A stretch of DNA of 64,000 nucleotides from Leclercia adecarboxylata (GTDB taxonomy: Bacteria; Pseudomonadota; Gammaproteobacteria; Enterobacterales; Enterobacteriaceae). How positions within the stretch are numbered: the stretch's first letter is position 1; every line of letters starts with the position of its first letter. The notes under the pieces are model-generated. The model ran no database searches, was not told the origin of the DNA, and saw only the letters and a program-made list of their open reading frames with translations. Made by a program: the position numbers and the translations under genes. The DNA lies in the NCBI RefSeq assembly GCF_006171285.1, contig NZ_CP040889.1, positions 3,844,001-3,908,000 on the forward strand. Direction: 5' to 3'. Shown piece by piece: positions 8,600-18,601 of this stretch.

Positions 8600-11500
8600 T
8601 TAACCGATGGTCATCAGGCTGGCGTTGCCCCCTGCTGCGGCGGTGTTGACGCTAAGCGAACGCTCCACGTACAGGCGTTCCAACTGGAGGTTGGTTTCAC
8701 CCCGGGCGAAGCCCTGCACTGAGACGATCGCGCCGTTACGGGCCGCAACCTGCTCACACAGCTCGCGCAGCTGGTCAGAGTCACCGTGATAGATCACCGC
8801 GTCAAACGGCTGGCTGGTCAGTACATCGGCTTTAGCAAAGCGAATGCGTTCGGTCACCGCCTTCGGCAGCTGCTTCGCCAGGTCGCGGTGCAGGCCATCT
8901 TCCGGCCACAGCACTTCACACCCGGTCGCCAGCGCGGCCGCCAGCTGGGTAAGCGCATCCTGTTCGTTATCCGCCACGCACAGCACGCGCTCGCGCGGCA
9001 TCAGCGTCCAGGTGTTGCGCTCGCCCGTTGGGCCTGGCAGCACGCGCTGGGTTCCGGCCTGCGCCAGCTCGCCATACTCCTGGCACAGCTCACGCAGCTC
9101 AGGGCGTTTTTCTGCCCAGGCTTTCAGGGCTTCCAGCGGCTGGGTCAGCACCGTTTTCACCTGGGTGTCCACCGCGTACTGCGCATCCTGACGCGCCAGG
9201 GTCACGCCCAGCGCCTTCGCCGGACGGTTGGCCAGCAGGCGATAGAGGTACATCGGACCACCGGCTTTCGGACCGGTGCCTGACAGCCCTTCGCCGCCGA
9301 ACGGCTGCACGCCAACCACGGCGCCCACCATATTGCGGTTCACGTACAGGTTGCCGACGTTGGCGCTGCCGGTCACCTGGGCGATGGTCTCGTCGATACG
9401 GGTATGCACGCCGAGGGTCAGACCGTAGCCGGAAGCGTTAATCTGCCCGATAAGCGCATCGAGATTGTTACGGTTGTAGCGCACCACGTGCAGTACCGGA
9501 CCAAACACCTCTTTCTTCAGCTCGTCGAAGCTCGCCAGCTCAATCAGGGTTGGGGCTACAAAGGTGCCGCTGGTCCACTCGCGGGCATCTTCGCTGTTCT
9601 CACGCACCGCCTGGTATACCGGACGGCCTTTGGCACGCATCGTCTGAATGTGGTTTTCGATGTTGGCTTTCGCTTCGGCATCGATCACCGGACCGATGTC
9701 GGTGGTCAGACGACCAGGGTTGCCCATCCGGCATTCCGCCATCGCGCCGCGCAGCATTTTCAGGGTGTGGTCGGCGACTTCATCCTGCACGCAGAGCACG
9801 CGCAGGGCAGAGCAGCGCTGTCCGGCGCTGTCGAAGGCCGAGGCGACCACGTCCACCACCACCTGCTCGGTGAGGGCGGAGGAGTCGACGATCATCGCGT
9901 TCATACCGCCGGTTTCGGCGATCAGCGGCGTCGGACGGCCCTGAGCATCCAGACGGGTGGCGATGTTGCGTTGCAGCAGGGAGGCCACTTCGGTGGAGCC
10001 GGTGAACATCACGCCGCGCACGCGGTTGTCGGCGGTCAGCTTCGCGCCAACGGTCTCGCCGCGGCCTGGCAGCAGTTGCACCACGCCCGCCGGCACGCCC
10101 GCTTCCAGCAGGATATTGATCCCCTGGGCGGCAATCAGCGGCGTCTGTTCGGCCGGTTTCGCCAGCACGCTGTTACCGGCGGCAAGGGCGGCGGCAATCT
10201 GGCCGGTGAAGATGGCCAGCGGGAAGTTCCACGGGCTGATACAGACCACCGGACCCAGCGGGCGGTGGGTTTCGTTGTCGAAATCGTCACGGACCTGACC
10301 GGCATAGTAGTGCAGGAAGTCAACGGCCTCGCGCACTTCGGCGATGGCGTTGCTGAAGGTTTTACCCGCTTCACGCACCAGAATGCCAATCAGCTGCTGC
10401 ATCTGATCTTCCATCAGCACCGCAGCACGTTCCAGAATAGCCGCGCGCTCCTGCGGTGGGGTGGCGAACCAGATAGGGGCGTTGTTCACCGCGCTGTCGA
10501 GGGCCAGCTCCACTTCCTGTTCGGTAGCTTCGCGGGCAAATCCGACGATGTCTTTCGGCTCGGCCGGGTTGACCACCGGCTGCATTTCGCCGTCGCTGAC
10601 CGGCTGCTCCAGAATCGGTTTTGCCTGCCACTTCTGCAGGGCGCTGTTGAGCAGCGACGAGGAGAGCGACGCCAGACGATGTTCGTTCGCCAGATCGAGG
10701 CCTGCAGAGTTGATGCGGCCATTGCCGTACAGCTCGCGCGGCAGGGCAATCTTCGGATGCGGCAGACCGACCTGACCTTCCTGAGCGGCCATTTTCTCCA
10801 CCGCCTGGACCGGATCCGCCACCAGCTCGTCCAGCGGCAGGGTGGCATCGGCGATGCGGTTAACGAAGGAGGTGTTAGCCCCGTTTTCCAGCAGACGACG
10901 CACCAAATACGCCAGAAGCGTTTCGTGGGTGCCGACCGGGGCGTAAATACGGCATGGACGGTTCAGTTTGCCATCCGCCACTTTACCGGTGACCTGCTCG
11001 TACAGCGGTTCACCCATGCCGTGCAGGCACTGGAACTCGTACTGGCCCGGATAGTAGTTCTGACCGGCCAGCTGATAGATGGCCGCCAGGGTGTGGGCGT
11101 TGTGGGTGGCGAACTGCGGGTAGATCAGGTTCGGCACGCCGAGCAGCTTTTTGGCGCAGGCGAGGTAGGAGACGTCGGTGTAGACCTTGCGGGTGTAGAC
11201 CGGATAGCCCTCCAGACCGTCCATCTGGGCGCGTTTGATCTCGCTGTCCCAGTAAGCGCCCTTCACCAGACGGATCATCAGGCGGCGACGGCTGCGGGTG
11301 GCGAGGTCAATCAGGTAATCAATCACGAACGGGCAGCGTTTCTGGTAGGCCTGAATAACAAAGCCAATCCCGTTCCAGCCCGCCAGCTCCGGCTCGAAGC
11401 ACAGTTTTTCCAGCAGATCGAGGGAGATCTCCAGGCGGTCGGCCTCTTCGGCGTCGATGTTGATGCCGATATCATACTGGCGCGCCAGCAGGGTCAGGGA

Positions 11501-12562
11501 CTTCAGGCGCGGGTAGAGCTCTTCCATCACGCGATCGTACTGGGCGCGGCTGTAGCGCGGGTGCAGGGCGGAGAGCTTGATGGAGATCCCCGGGCCTTCA
11601 TAGATGCCGCGGCCGTTGGAGGCTTTACCGATGGCGTGGATCGCCTGCTGGTAAGAGACCAGATAGGCCTGCGCGTCGGCGGCGGTCAGCGCCGCTTCGC
11701 CCAGCATGTCATAGGAGTAGCGGAAGCCTTTGTCTTCCAGCTTGCGGGCGTTAGCCAGCGCTTCAGCGATGGTTTCGCCGGTCACGAACTGCTCGCCCAT
11801 CAGGCGCATCGCCATGTCCACGCCTTTACGGATCAGCGGCTCGCCGCTCTTGCCGATAATGCGGTTCAGGGAGCGGGAGAGGTTGGCTTCGTTATGGGTG
11901 GAGACCAGCTTGCCGGTAAACAGCAGGCCCCAGGTGGCGGCGTTCACGAATAGCGACGGGCTGCGGCCAATGTGGGAGTGCCAGTTGCCGTTGCTGATCT
12001 TGTCGCGGATCAGGGCGTCGCGGGTGGCTTTGTCCGGGATACGCAGCAGCGCTTCCGCCAGACACATCAGGGCCACGCCCTCCTGAGAGGAGAGGGAGAA
12101 CTCCTGCAGCAGGCTCTGCACCATTCCGGCGCGGCCTGAGGCGTTTTTCTGGTTACGCAGTTTTTCAGCAAGCTGATACGCCAGGCTGTGGGCCTGGGAG
12201 GCAATCGGCTCCGGCAGACGCGCCTGCTCCAGCAGCATCGGTACGGCGTCGGTCTCGGCACGACGGTAAGCGGCGGTAATGGCCGCACGGCTCACCGACT
12301 GCGGCAAAATCTGCTCGGCAAATTCGAGGAACGGCTGGTGGATCTCATCGCTCGCCTCGGCGCTGTCGTCGCTCTCGTTGGCGGCACCGGCCAGCAGGGC
12401 AGGCAGCTCTGGCAGGGCGTCGTCGCTCTCCAGTTTTTCCAGATAGTTGAAGATTGCCTGCTTAATTAACCAGTGTGGCGTGCGGTCAATTCGGGTTGCG
12501 GCCGATTTAATCCGTTCGCGGGTCGCGTCATCCAGCTTAACCCCCATAGTGGTCATGCCCAT
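8600..12562 (-). CDS. putA: PutA, trifunctional proline dehydrogenase / P5C dehydrogenase / repressor
   Basis: The 1320-residue protein has three parts. An N-terminal ribbon-helix-helix DNA-binding domain (residues about 1-47) includes MGVKLDDATRERIKSAAT. A proline-dehydrogenase barrel (about 260-610) includes EGPGISIKLSALHPRYSRAQ and the FAD-site region around GVDMAMRLMGEQFVTGET. An aldehyde-dehydrogenase domain (about 650-1120) has its catalytic Cys in DSAGQRCSALRVL. It oxidises proline to glutamate at the membrane and represses put when proline is absent. Length equals the E. coli protein. Divergent from putP with a 420-bp control region. Confidence 0.98.
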   Translation of the reverse strand: MGMTTMGVKLDDATRERIKSAATRIDRTPHWLIKQAIFNYLEKLESDDALPELPALLAGAANESDDSAEASDEIHQPFLEFAEQILPQSVSRAAITAAYRRAETDAVPMLLEQARLPEPIASQAHSLAYQLAEKLRNQKNASGRAGMVQSLLQEFSLSSQEGVALMCLAEALLRIPDKATRDALIRDKISNGNWHSHIGRSPSLFVNAATWGLLFTGKLVSTHNEANLSRSLNRIIGKSGEPLIRKGVDMAMRLMGEQFVTGETIAEALANARKLEDKGFRYSYDMLGEAALTAADAQAYLVSYQQAIHAIGKASNGRGIYEGPGISIKLSALHPRYSRAQYDRVMEELYPRLKSLTLLARQYDIGINIDAEEADRLEISLDLLEKLCFEPELAGWNGIGFVIQAYQKRCPFVIDYLIDLATRSRRRLMIRLVKGAYWDSEIKRAQMDGLEGYPVYTRKVYTDVSYLACAKKLLGVPNLIYPQFATHNAHTLAAIYQLAGQNYYPGQYEFQCLHGMGEPLYEQVTGKVADGKLNRPCRIYAPVGTHETLLAYLVRRLLENGANTSFVNRIADATLPLDELVADPVQAVEKMAAQEGQVGLPHPKIALPRELYGNGRINSAGLDLANEHRLASLSSSLLNSALQKWQAKPILEQPVSDGEMQPVVNPAEPKDIVGFAREATEQEVELALDSAVNNAPIWFATPPQERAAILERAAVLMEDQMQQLIGILVREAGKTFSNAIAEVREAVDFLHYYAGQVRDDFDNETHRPLGPVVCISPWNFPLAIFTGQIAAALAAGNSVLAKPAEQTPLIAAQGINILLEAGVPAGVVQLLPGRGETVGAKLTADNRVRGVMFTGSTEVASLLQRNIATRLDAQGRPTPLIAETGGMNAMIVDSSALTEQVVVDVVASAFDSAGQRCSALRVLCVQDEVADHTLKMLRGAMAECRMGNPGRLTTDIGPVIDAEAKANIENHIQTMRAKGRPVYQAVRENSEDAREWTSGTFVAPTLIELASFDELKKEVFGPVLHVVRYNRNNLDALIGQINASGYGLTLGVHTRIDETIAQVTGSANVGNLYVNRNMVGAVVGVQPFGGEGLSGTGPKAGGPMYLYRLLANRPAKALGVTLARQDAQYAVDTQVKTVLTQPLEALKAWAEKRPELRELCQEYGELAQAGTQRVLPGPTGERNTWTLMPRERVLCVADNEQDALTQLAAALATGCEVLWPEDGLHRDLAKQLPKAVTERIRFAKADVLTSQPFDAVIYHGDSDQLRELCEQVAARNGAIVSVQGFARGETNLQLERLYVERSLSVNTAAAGGNASLMTIG

Positions 12563-12619
12563 GCCAAAAACTCCTGTGATTCAGTAGCGCTAGTGTAGTT
12601 AACGTGAAATATCCACTAT

Positions 12620-12796
12620 GTTGCAACTTTGTGCAACCACGTTAAATGTGACCCGGTTTGCAAGCTGGAAAATGAATGGAATGTTACGAAGGGGTTAACC
12701 GTAAAATAAGTGTGGATTTTAAGAGTGAAGCTTGGTTTCATGCGGCGCTTAACACTTTTTAAAGGTGCAACCGCAAAAAACGTGAGCGAGTGCAAC
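12620..12796. promoter_or_regulatory. PutA operator half-sites in the put control region
   Basis: The 420-bp putA-putP gap (12563-12982) holds GTTGCA/TGCAAC hexamers at 12620-12625, 12632-12637, 12766-12771 and 12791-12796. The first two form an inverted pair. GTTGCA is the known core of PutA operators in E. coli and Salmonella. The rest of the gap shows no ORF. Confidence 0.75.
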
Positions 12797-12982
12797 CTCC
12801 AGGAATCTGGTGTGAAACCGGGGATGAAATTGATGTAAATGCAGTGTTAAATCGTTTGTGTCATGGAGGCGCATACGGCAGGATACGCGCGGCCAACAGA
12901 AACACACATCATCACCCCCTCGTTCCGGGGGTGTAATAAAGACGGTCAGAAAGGCCGTCGAACATCTTTGCGGAGTATTTAA

Positions 12983-14491
12983 ATGGCAATTAGCACACCG
13001 ATGCTGGTGACATTTCTTATCTATATTTTTGGCATGATCCTGATAGGGTTCCTTGCATGGCGTTCTACCAAGAACTTTGACGACTACATCCTCGGCGGGC
13101 GTAGCCTTGGGCCGTTCGTGACCGCGCTCTCTGCGGGTGCGTCGGATATGAGCGGCTGGCTGCTGATGGGGCTGCCGGGCGCCATCTTTCTCTCCGGGAT
13201 CTCGGAAAGCTGGATCGCCATCGGCCTGACGCTGGGGGCATGGATCAACTGGAAGCTGGTGGCCGGGCGTCTGCGCGTGCACACCGAAGCCAACAACAAC
13301 GCCCTGACCCTGCCGGACTACTTCACCGGCCGTTTCGAAGATAAGAGCCGCATCCTGCGTATTATCTCGGCGGCGGTTATTCTGCTGTTCTTCACCATCT
13401 ACTGTGCCTCCGGCATCGTGGCGGGCGCGCGTCTGTTCGAAAGCACCTTCGGCATGAGCTACGAAACCGCACTCTGGGCGGGCGCGGCGGCGACCATCCT
13501 CTACACCTTCGTGGGCGGGTTCCTGGCGGTAAGCTGGACTGACACCGTGCAGGCGAGCCTGATGATTTTTGCCCTGATCCTGACCCCGGTAATTGTGATC
13601 CTCTCCGTGGGCGGTCTGGGTGATTCGCTGGCGGTTATCCAGCAGAAGAGCATTGAAAACGTCGATATGCTGAAAGGGCTGAACTTTGTCGCCATCGTGT
13701 CGCTGATGGGCTGGGGGCTGGGTTACTTCGGTCAGCCGCACATCCTGGCGCGCTTTATGGCGGCAGACTCTCACCACACCATCGTTCATGCCCGTCGTAT
13801 CAGCATGGCATGGATGATCCTCTGCCTGTGCGGCGCCTGTGCGGTAGGCTTCTTCGGGATTGCCTACTTCAGCAACAACCCGTCTCTGGCAGGCGCGGTA
13901 AACCAGAACGCCGAGCGCGTGTTTATCGAGCTGGCGCAGATCCTCTTCAACCCGTGGATCGCCGGTATTCTGCTCTCCGCCATCCTGGCGGCGGTAATGT
14001 CCACCCTGAGCTGCCAGCTGCTGGTCTGCTCCAGTGCCATCACCGAAGATCTGTACAAAGCCTTCCTGCGTAAAAACGCCAGCCAGAAAGAGCTGGTATG
14101 GGTCGGTCGCCTGATGGTGCTGGTGGTAGCCCTGGTCGCTATCGCCCTGGCATCTAACCCGGAAAACCGCGTGCTGGGTCTGGTGAGCTACGCCTGGGCA
14201 GGCTTTGGTGCCGCCTTTGGTCCGGTGGTGCTCTTCTCGGTGATGTGGTCCCGCATGACACGTAACGGCGCGCTGGCGGGGATGATTATCGGTGCAGTTA
14301 CCGTGATCGTCTGGAAACAGTTTGCGTGGCTGGGTCTGTACGAAATCATCCCGGGCTTTATCTTCGGCAGCATCGGGATTGTGGTCTTCAGTCTGCTGGG
14401 TAAAGCGCCGTCTGCCACGATGCAGAAACGCTTTGCCGACGCCGATGCGATGTATCACACCACTGCACCAACGAAGTTACAGGCTGAGTAA
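12983..14491 (+). CDS. putP: PutP, sodium:proline symporter
   Basis: The 502-residue SSS-family transporter has about 13 membrane helices. The Na+/proline-binding residues known from E. coli are present: Asp55 and Ser57 in AGASDMSGWL. It imports proline with Na+ for PutA. Length equals that of E. coli. The start is preceded by a GGAGT ribosome site. The stop is followed by a REP-like hairpin ending in T residues. Confidence 0.98.
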   Translation: MAISTPMLVTFLIYIFGMILIGFLAWRSTKNFDDYILGGRSLGPFVTALSAGASDMSGWLLMGLPGAIFLSGISESWIAIGLTLGAWINWKLVAGRLRVHTEANNNALTLPDYFTGRFEDKSRILRIISAAVILLFFTIYCASGIVAGARLFESTFGMSYETALWAGAAATILYTFVGGFLAVSWTDTVQASLMIFALILTPVIVILSVGGLGDSLAVIQQKSIENVDMLKGLNFVAIVSLMGWGLGYFGQPHILARFMAADSHHTIVHARRISMAWMILCLCGACAVGFFGIAYFSNNPSLAGAVNQNAERVFIELAQILFNPWIAGILLSAILAAVMSTLSCQLLVCSSAITEDLYKAFLRKNASQKELVWVGRLMVLVVALVAIALASNPENRVLGLVSYAWAGFGAAFGPVVLFSVMWSRMTRNGALAGMIIGAVTVIVWKQFAWLGLYEIIPGFIFGSIGIVVFSLLGKAPSATMQKRFADADAMYHTTAPTKLQAE

Positions 14492-14509
14492 AAAGTTTCT
14501 CCCTTCACG

Positions 14510-14547
14510 TAGGCCGGGTAAGCGCAAGCGCCACCCGGCTTTTTTCT
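14510..14547 (+). terminator. REP-like hairpin / terminator after putP
   Basis: The palindrome GCCGGGTAAGCG...GCGCCACCCGGC is followed by TTTTTTC. It has the REP core and a T-run, so it may end putP transcription. Confidence 0.7.
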
Positions 14548-14607
14548 TGCCAAAATTCAAAAATTACGTTGATATCCTTGTGCTTATAACAATGAGGATA
14601 GCAAAGC

Positions 14608-15027
14608 ATGACAATCAAAACAGGGCTGATGGCAGGCGCAATGTTACTGCTGGCAGGCTGCAACGCCCCATCGCACACCCCCGCGGATAACACCTGCAAA
14701 GCCGATAATCAGATGCAGCAGACCACCCTCTATTTCGGCCTGAACCGTCCGGCAGGCGAGGCGATCACCGGCCAGGAGTGGCAGCAGTTTGTCGATCGGG
14801 ACGTCACGCCGCATTTTCGCGATGGTTTAACGGTGTTTGATGCGCGCGGGCAGTGGCTGGGTAACGACGGGAAAGTGGCGCGCGAGTCGAGCAAGGCGCT
14901 GATGCTGATCCACGGCAAAGATGCGCAGAGCGAGAGCAATATCGAGGCGTTGCGGGTGATCTATAAACAGCGCTTCGCCCAGGAGTCGGTGATGCGCGTT
15001 GACCAGCCGGTGTGCGTGCAGTTTTAA
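14608..15027 (+). CDS. DUF3574-type lipoprotein
   Basis: The 139-residue precursor has a lipoprotein signal ending in LLLAGC with the lipidated Cys at residue 19. The mature part has the DUF3574 pattern: TTLYFGLNRP, GQEWQQFVDRDVTPHF and a closing MRVDQPVCVQF. The second residue after the lipid Cys is Ala, not Asp, so outer-membrane sorting is expected. Function of the family is unknown. A GAGGA ribosome site precedes the ATG. It stands alone between REP elements. Confidence 0.85.
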   Translation: MTIKTGLMAGAMLLLAGCNAPSHTPADNTCKADNQMQQTTLYFGLNRPAGEAITGQEWQQFVDRDVTPHFRDGLTVFDARGQWLGNDGKVARESSKALMLIHGKDAQSESNIEALRVIYKQRFAQESVMRVDQPVCVQF

Positions 15028-15032
15028 ACCCG

Positions 15033-15152
15033 CCTGGCGGCGCTGCGCTTGCACGGGCCTACAGGTTTCGTAGGCCGGGTAAGCGTCAGCGCCACCCGGC
15101 AAAACAAGCCGCACAATTCGTAGGCCCGTGCAAGCGCTAGCGCCGCCGGGCA
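15033..15152. repeat. BIME: three REP units in alternating orientation
   Basis: GC-rich REP palindromes at about 15033-15055, 15068-15100 and 15118-15151 alternate in orientation. The outer copies share GGCCCGTGCAAGCG-type arms and the middle one has GGCCGGGTAAGCG. The cluster fills the gap between two convergent genes, the usual BIME position. Confidence 0.85.
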
Positions 15153-15157
15153 ATCAA

Positions 15158-16342
15158 TTACAGCACCAGTCCCGCAAAGCTCGCCGACAACAGGCTTACC
15201 AGCGTCGCGCCATACACCAGGCGCAGACCAAATCGTGACACCACGTTACCCTGCTGCTCGTTCAGCCCCTTAATCGCCCCGGCGACAATGCCGATAGAGG
15301 CAAAGTTGGCGAAGGAAACCAGGAATACTGACAGGATCCCCAGCCCGCGCGGCGTCATCTGAGCGGCAATTTTTTGCAGCTCGATCATCGCCACAAATTC
15401 ATTCGCCACCAGCTTGGTTGCCATAATGCCGCCCGCGTGCAGGGCATCGCTCAGCGGGATCCCCACCAGCCAGGCCAGCGGATAGAAGACATAACCCAAA
15501 ATCTGCTGGAAGCTCAAACCAAACAGGCTTGAGAAGAGGGCGTTGACGGCGCTGATCAGGGCGATAAAGCCAATCAGCATCGCCAGAATAATCATCGCCA
15601 CTTTGAACCCGGCCAGAATATATTCCCCCAGCATCTCAAAGAAACTCTGGGATTCGTGCATCTTCTCGAGCTTAATTTCCGGCTCCGCTTCCGGGCGGGT
15701 CGGGTTAATCACCGTCAGGATGATAAAGGTGCTGAACATATTCAGGATCAGCGCCGCCACCACATATTTTGCCTCCAGCATCGTCATATAGGCGCCGACG
15801 ATGGACAGGGAAACGGTGGACATTGCGGTGGCCGCCATGGTGAACAGACGACGGGACGAGAGATCCCCCAGCACCCCTTTGTAAGCAATGAAGTTTTCTG
15901 ACTGACCGAGCGTCAGGGAGCTGATGGCGTTGAAGGATTCCAGCTTGCCCATGCCGTTCACCTTCGACAGCAGGGTGCCGACAACGCGAATAATCACCGG
16001 CAGAATGCGCCAGTGCTGCAGAATACCGATCAGCGCAGAAATAAAGATAATCGGGCACAGGACGCCAAGGAAAATAAACGCCAGCCCTTTTTCACCCATC
16101 CCGCCAAATACAAAGTTGGTCCCTTCGGCGGCATATTTCAGTAACGACTCAAAGAAGCCCGAGACGTACTGAATAACAAACAGGCCGCTTTCGGCGTGGA
16201 GGAAAAAGAACGCCAGCGCAATCTCAATAACGATAAGTTGAATGACGTAACGAATGCGGACGCTGCGGCGGTCGAAGCTGACCAGCCAGGCCAGCGCAAG
16301 GATAACCACCAGCGCCAGCAGGAAGTGCAGGAATTGATACAT
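15158..16342 (-). CDS. NupC-family nucleoside:H+ symporter
   Basis: The 394-residue membrane protein is a concentrative nucleoside transporter. Conserved CNT segments are [33 protein letters not shown] (Q/N and E contact nucleoside) and [16 protein letters not shown]. It imports nucleosides with protons. It is close to NupC and YeiM/YeiJ; which paralogue it is cannot be settled by eye. It is not in the K-12 put-efe interval, so it is a lineage-specific gene here. It is divergent from efeU. Confidence 0.9.
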   Translation of the reverse strand: MYQFLHFLLALVVILALAWLVSFDRRSVRIRYVIQLIVIEIALAFFFLHAESGLFVIQYVSGFFESLLKYAAEGTNFVFGGMGEKGLAFIFLGVLCPIIFISALIGILQHWRILPVIIRVVGTLLSKVNGMGKLESFNAISSLTLGQSENFIAYKGVLGDLSSRRLFTMAATAMSTVSLSIVGAYMTMLEAKYVVAALILNMFSTFIILTVINPTRPEAEPEIKLEKMHESQSFFEMLGEYILAGFKVAMIILAMLIGFIALISAVNALFSSLFGLSFQQILGYVFYPLAWLVGIPLSDALHAGGIMATKLVANEFVAMIELQKIAAQMTPRGLGILSVFLVSFANFASIGIVAGAIKGLNEQQGNVVSRFGLRLVYGATLVSLLSASFAGLVL

Positions 16343-16434
16343 AGTTGATTTTCAGCAGATTAGTGAGGCGCACATTTAGCCACAGCCTGCCGTAACCGTA
16401 AATGAACTTTTAAGTCTTAACTTATAAACCTTTT

Positions 16435-16450
16435 AATCACTTAAGTGATT
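16435..16450. promoter_or_regulatory. Perfect 16-bp palindrome between nupC-like gene and efeU
   Basis: AATCACTTAAGTGATT is a perfect dyad 93 bp upstream of the nupC-like start and 143 bp upstream of efeU. It looks like an operator for a dimeric regulator. It does not match the Fur, CRP or CytR consensus well, so I leave the protein unnamed. Confidence 0.4.
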
Positions 16451-16517
16451 ATGTTTACGTTATGGTTTTACATCCTGTCATCAAAATGCAGCATATTTCG
16501 CTTGTATTTCTTATTGC

Positions 16518-16536
16518 CGTAATGATAATCACTATC
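16518..16536. promoter_or_regulatory. Fur box of efeUOB
   Basis: CGTAATGATAATCACTATC matches 16 of 19 positions of the Fur consensus GATAATGATAATCATTATC. It lies 57 bp upstream of the efeU ATG. Iron-loaded Fur should repress the operon. Confidence 0.85.
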
Positions 16537-16592
16537 ACAAGAATTTACCTTTCTTTGCATCAGTTGACGGCGAAAAACATTTAAGGTGTCGC

Positions 16593-17426
16593 ATGTTTGT
16601 TCCATTTCTCATTATGTTACGTGAAGGGCTCGAAGCAGCCTTAATTGTCAGCCTTATTGCCAGCTATCTGAAACGCACCCAGCGGGGCCGCTGGATCGGC
16701 GTCATGTGGATTGGCGTCTTCCTTGCCGCCGCGCTGTGTCTAGGTCTTGGCATTGCCATCAACGAAACCACCGGCGAATTCCCGCAGAAAGAGCAGGAGC
16801 TGTTCGAAGGGATCGTAGCGGTGATTGCGGTGGTGATCCTCACCTGGATGGTGTTCTGGATGCGCAAGGTGTCGCGTAACGTGAAGGTTCAGCTGGAGCA
16901 GGCGGTGGACAGCGCCCTGGCGAAGGGCAATCACCACGGCTGGGCGCTGATTATGATGGTCTTTTTCGCCGTGGCGCGGGAAGGGCTGGAGTCGGTCTTC
17001 TTCCTGCTCGCCGCTTTCCAGCAGGATGTCGGGATCTGGCCGCCGCTGGGCGCGGTGCTGGGCCTGGCGACCGCGGTGGTGATCGGTTTTCTGCTCTACT
17101 GGGGCGGCATTCGTCTCAACCTGGGCGTCTTCTTCAAATGGACCAGCCTGTTTATTCTGCTGGTGGCCGCCGGGCTGGCCGCGGGCGCGATCCGCGCCTT
17201 CCACGAGGCGGGCCTGTGGAACCACTTCCAGGATATGGCGTTCGACCTAAGTAACGTCCTCTCCACCCATTCCCTGACCGGCACCCTGCTCGAAGGCATC
17301 TTCGGTTATCAGGAAGCGCCGAGCGTCAGCGAAGTGGCGATGTATTTCATCTATCTCATTCCGGCGCTGGCGCTGTTCTTTATGCCCCCGCGTGGAGGCA
17401 CGCAGCCGTCGCGGTCTGCGCCCTGA
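16593..17426 (+). CDS. efeU: EfeU, ferrous iron permease (intact)
   Basis: The 277-residue FTR1-family permease has about seven membrane helices. Both iron-binding REGLE motifs are present, at residues 10-14 (LREGLEAAL) and 129-133 (AREGLESVF). It moves Fe(II) across the inner membrane. Unlike E. coli K-12, where the gene is frameshifted, the frame here is open from end to end, so the system should work. It is followed 43 bases later by efeO. Confidence 0.96.
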   Translation: MFVPFLIMLREGLEAALIVSLIASYLKRTQRGRWIGVMWIGVFLAAALCLGLGIAINETTGEFPQKEQELFEGIVAVIAVVILTWMVFWMRKVSRNVKVQLEQAVDSALAKGNHHGWALIMMVFFAVAREGLESVFFLLAAFQQDVGIWPPLGAVLGLATAVVIGFLLYWGGIRLNLGVFFKWTSLFILLVAAGLAAGAIRAFHEAGLWNHFQDMAFDLSNVLSTHSLTGTLLEGIFGYQEAPSVSEVAMYFIYLIPALALFFMPPRGGTQPSRSAP

Positions 17427-17469
17427 AGTGCTCAATGTAGTTACAACATACTTTTAAAAGGGAAAGGTC

Positions 17470-18597
17470 ATGGCAATCCATTTTCGTCGTAGTGCGTTAC
17501 AGGCTGGCGTGGCAGCGCTGATTGCGTCTGCATTTGCGGCCCAGGCCGCGGATGTCCCGCAGGTGAAAGTCACCGTCAATGATAAGCAGTGTGAGCCGAT
17601 GACCATCACGGTCAACAGCGGTAAAACCCAGTTCATTATCCAGAACCACAGCCAGAAAGCGCTGGAGTGGGAGATCCTGAAAGGGGTGATGGTGGTGGAA
17701 GAGCGTGAAAACATCGCGCCGGGCTTCAGCCAGAAGATGACCGCCAACCTGCAGCCGGGCGAATACGACATGACCTGCGGCCTGCTGACCAACCCGAAAG
17801 GCAAGCTGATTGTGAAAGGCGCCGCCACCGCCGATGCCGCCAAAGGGGAAGCGCTGCTGAGCCTGGGCGACGCCATTACCGCCTATAAAGCGTATGTCAC
17901 CAAAGAGACCGCCGATCTGGTCGCGGGCACTAAAGCCTTTACCGACGCGGTGAAGGCGGGCGATATCGAAAAAGCGAAATCGCTGTACGCGCCAACCCGT
18001 CAGCACTACGAGCGCATCGAGCCGATTGCCGAGCTGTTCTCCGATCTCGACGGCAGCATCGACGCCCGTGAAGACGACTACGAGCAGAAAGCCGCCGATC
18101 CGAAATTCACCGGCTTCCACCGTCTGGAAAAAGCGCTGTTTGGCGACAACTCCACCAAAGGGATGGAGCAGTACGCGGAGCAGCTGAACAGCGATGTGCT
18201 GGATCTGCAAAAACGCATCAGCGAGCTGGCCTTCCCGCCGTCAAAAGTGGTGGGTGGCGCAGCCGGCCTGATTGAAGAAGTGGCGGCCAGCAAGATCAGC
18301 GGGGAAGAAGATCGCTACAGCCATACCGACCTGTGGGACTTCCAGGCCAACGTCGAGGGGGCTCAGAAGATTGTTGACCTGCTGCGTCCGCAGCTGCAAA
18401 AAGACAACAGCGAACTGCTGGCAAAAGTGGATGCTAACTTCAAGAAAGTGACCACCATTCTGGCGAAATACCGCACAAAAGACGGCTTTGAGACCTACGA
18501 CAAGCTGACCGATGCCGACCGTAATGCCCTGAAAGGGCCGATTACTACTCTGGCAGAAGATCTGGCTCAGCTGCGTGGTGTCCTGGGCCTGGATTAA
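17470..18597 (+). CDS. efeO: EfeO, periplasmic iron-uptake protein
   Basis: The 375-residue precursor has a signal peptide ending near AAQA (residues 24-27). An N-terminal cupredoxin-like domain (about 28-120) follows. A C-terminal M75 imelysin-like domain (about 130-370) contains the HXXE metal motif in [11 protein letters not shown]. It is thought to bind iron in the periplasm and pass it to EfeU. AAAGGG precedes the ATG. Confidence 0.96.
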   Translation: MAIHFRRSALQAGVAALIASAFAAQAADVPQVKVTVNDKQCEPMTITVNSGKTQFIIQNHSQKALEWEILKGVMVVEERENIAPGFSQKMTANLQPGEYDMTCGLLTNPKGKLIVKGAATADAAKGEALLSLGDAITAYKAYVTKETADLVAGTKAFTDAVKAGDIEKAKSLYAPTRQHYERIEPIAELFSDLDGSIDAREDDYEQKAADPKFTGFHRLEKALFGDNSTKGMEQYAEQLNSDVLDLQKRISELAFPPSKVVGGAAGLIEEVAASKISGEEDRYSHTDLWDFQANVEGAQKIVDLLRPQLQKDNSELLAKVDANFKKVTTILAKYRTKDGFETYDKLTDADRNALKGPITTLAEDLAQLRGVLGLD

Positions 18598-18601
18598 TTC
18601 G

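Noticed and set aside
9404..11953. 849-codon open frame antisense to putA
   Set aside because: It is the antisense shadow of GC-rich putA; composition is His/Gly/Gln/Arg-rich without domains, and putA on the other strand is certain.
12749..14458. 569-codon open frame antisense to putP
   Set aside because: Same effect: long antisense frame created by codon bias of putP, low complexity, no motif.
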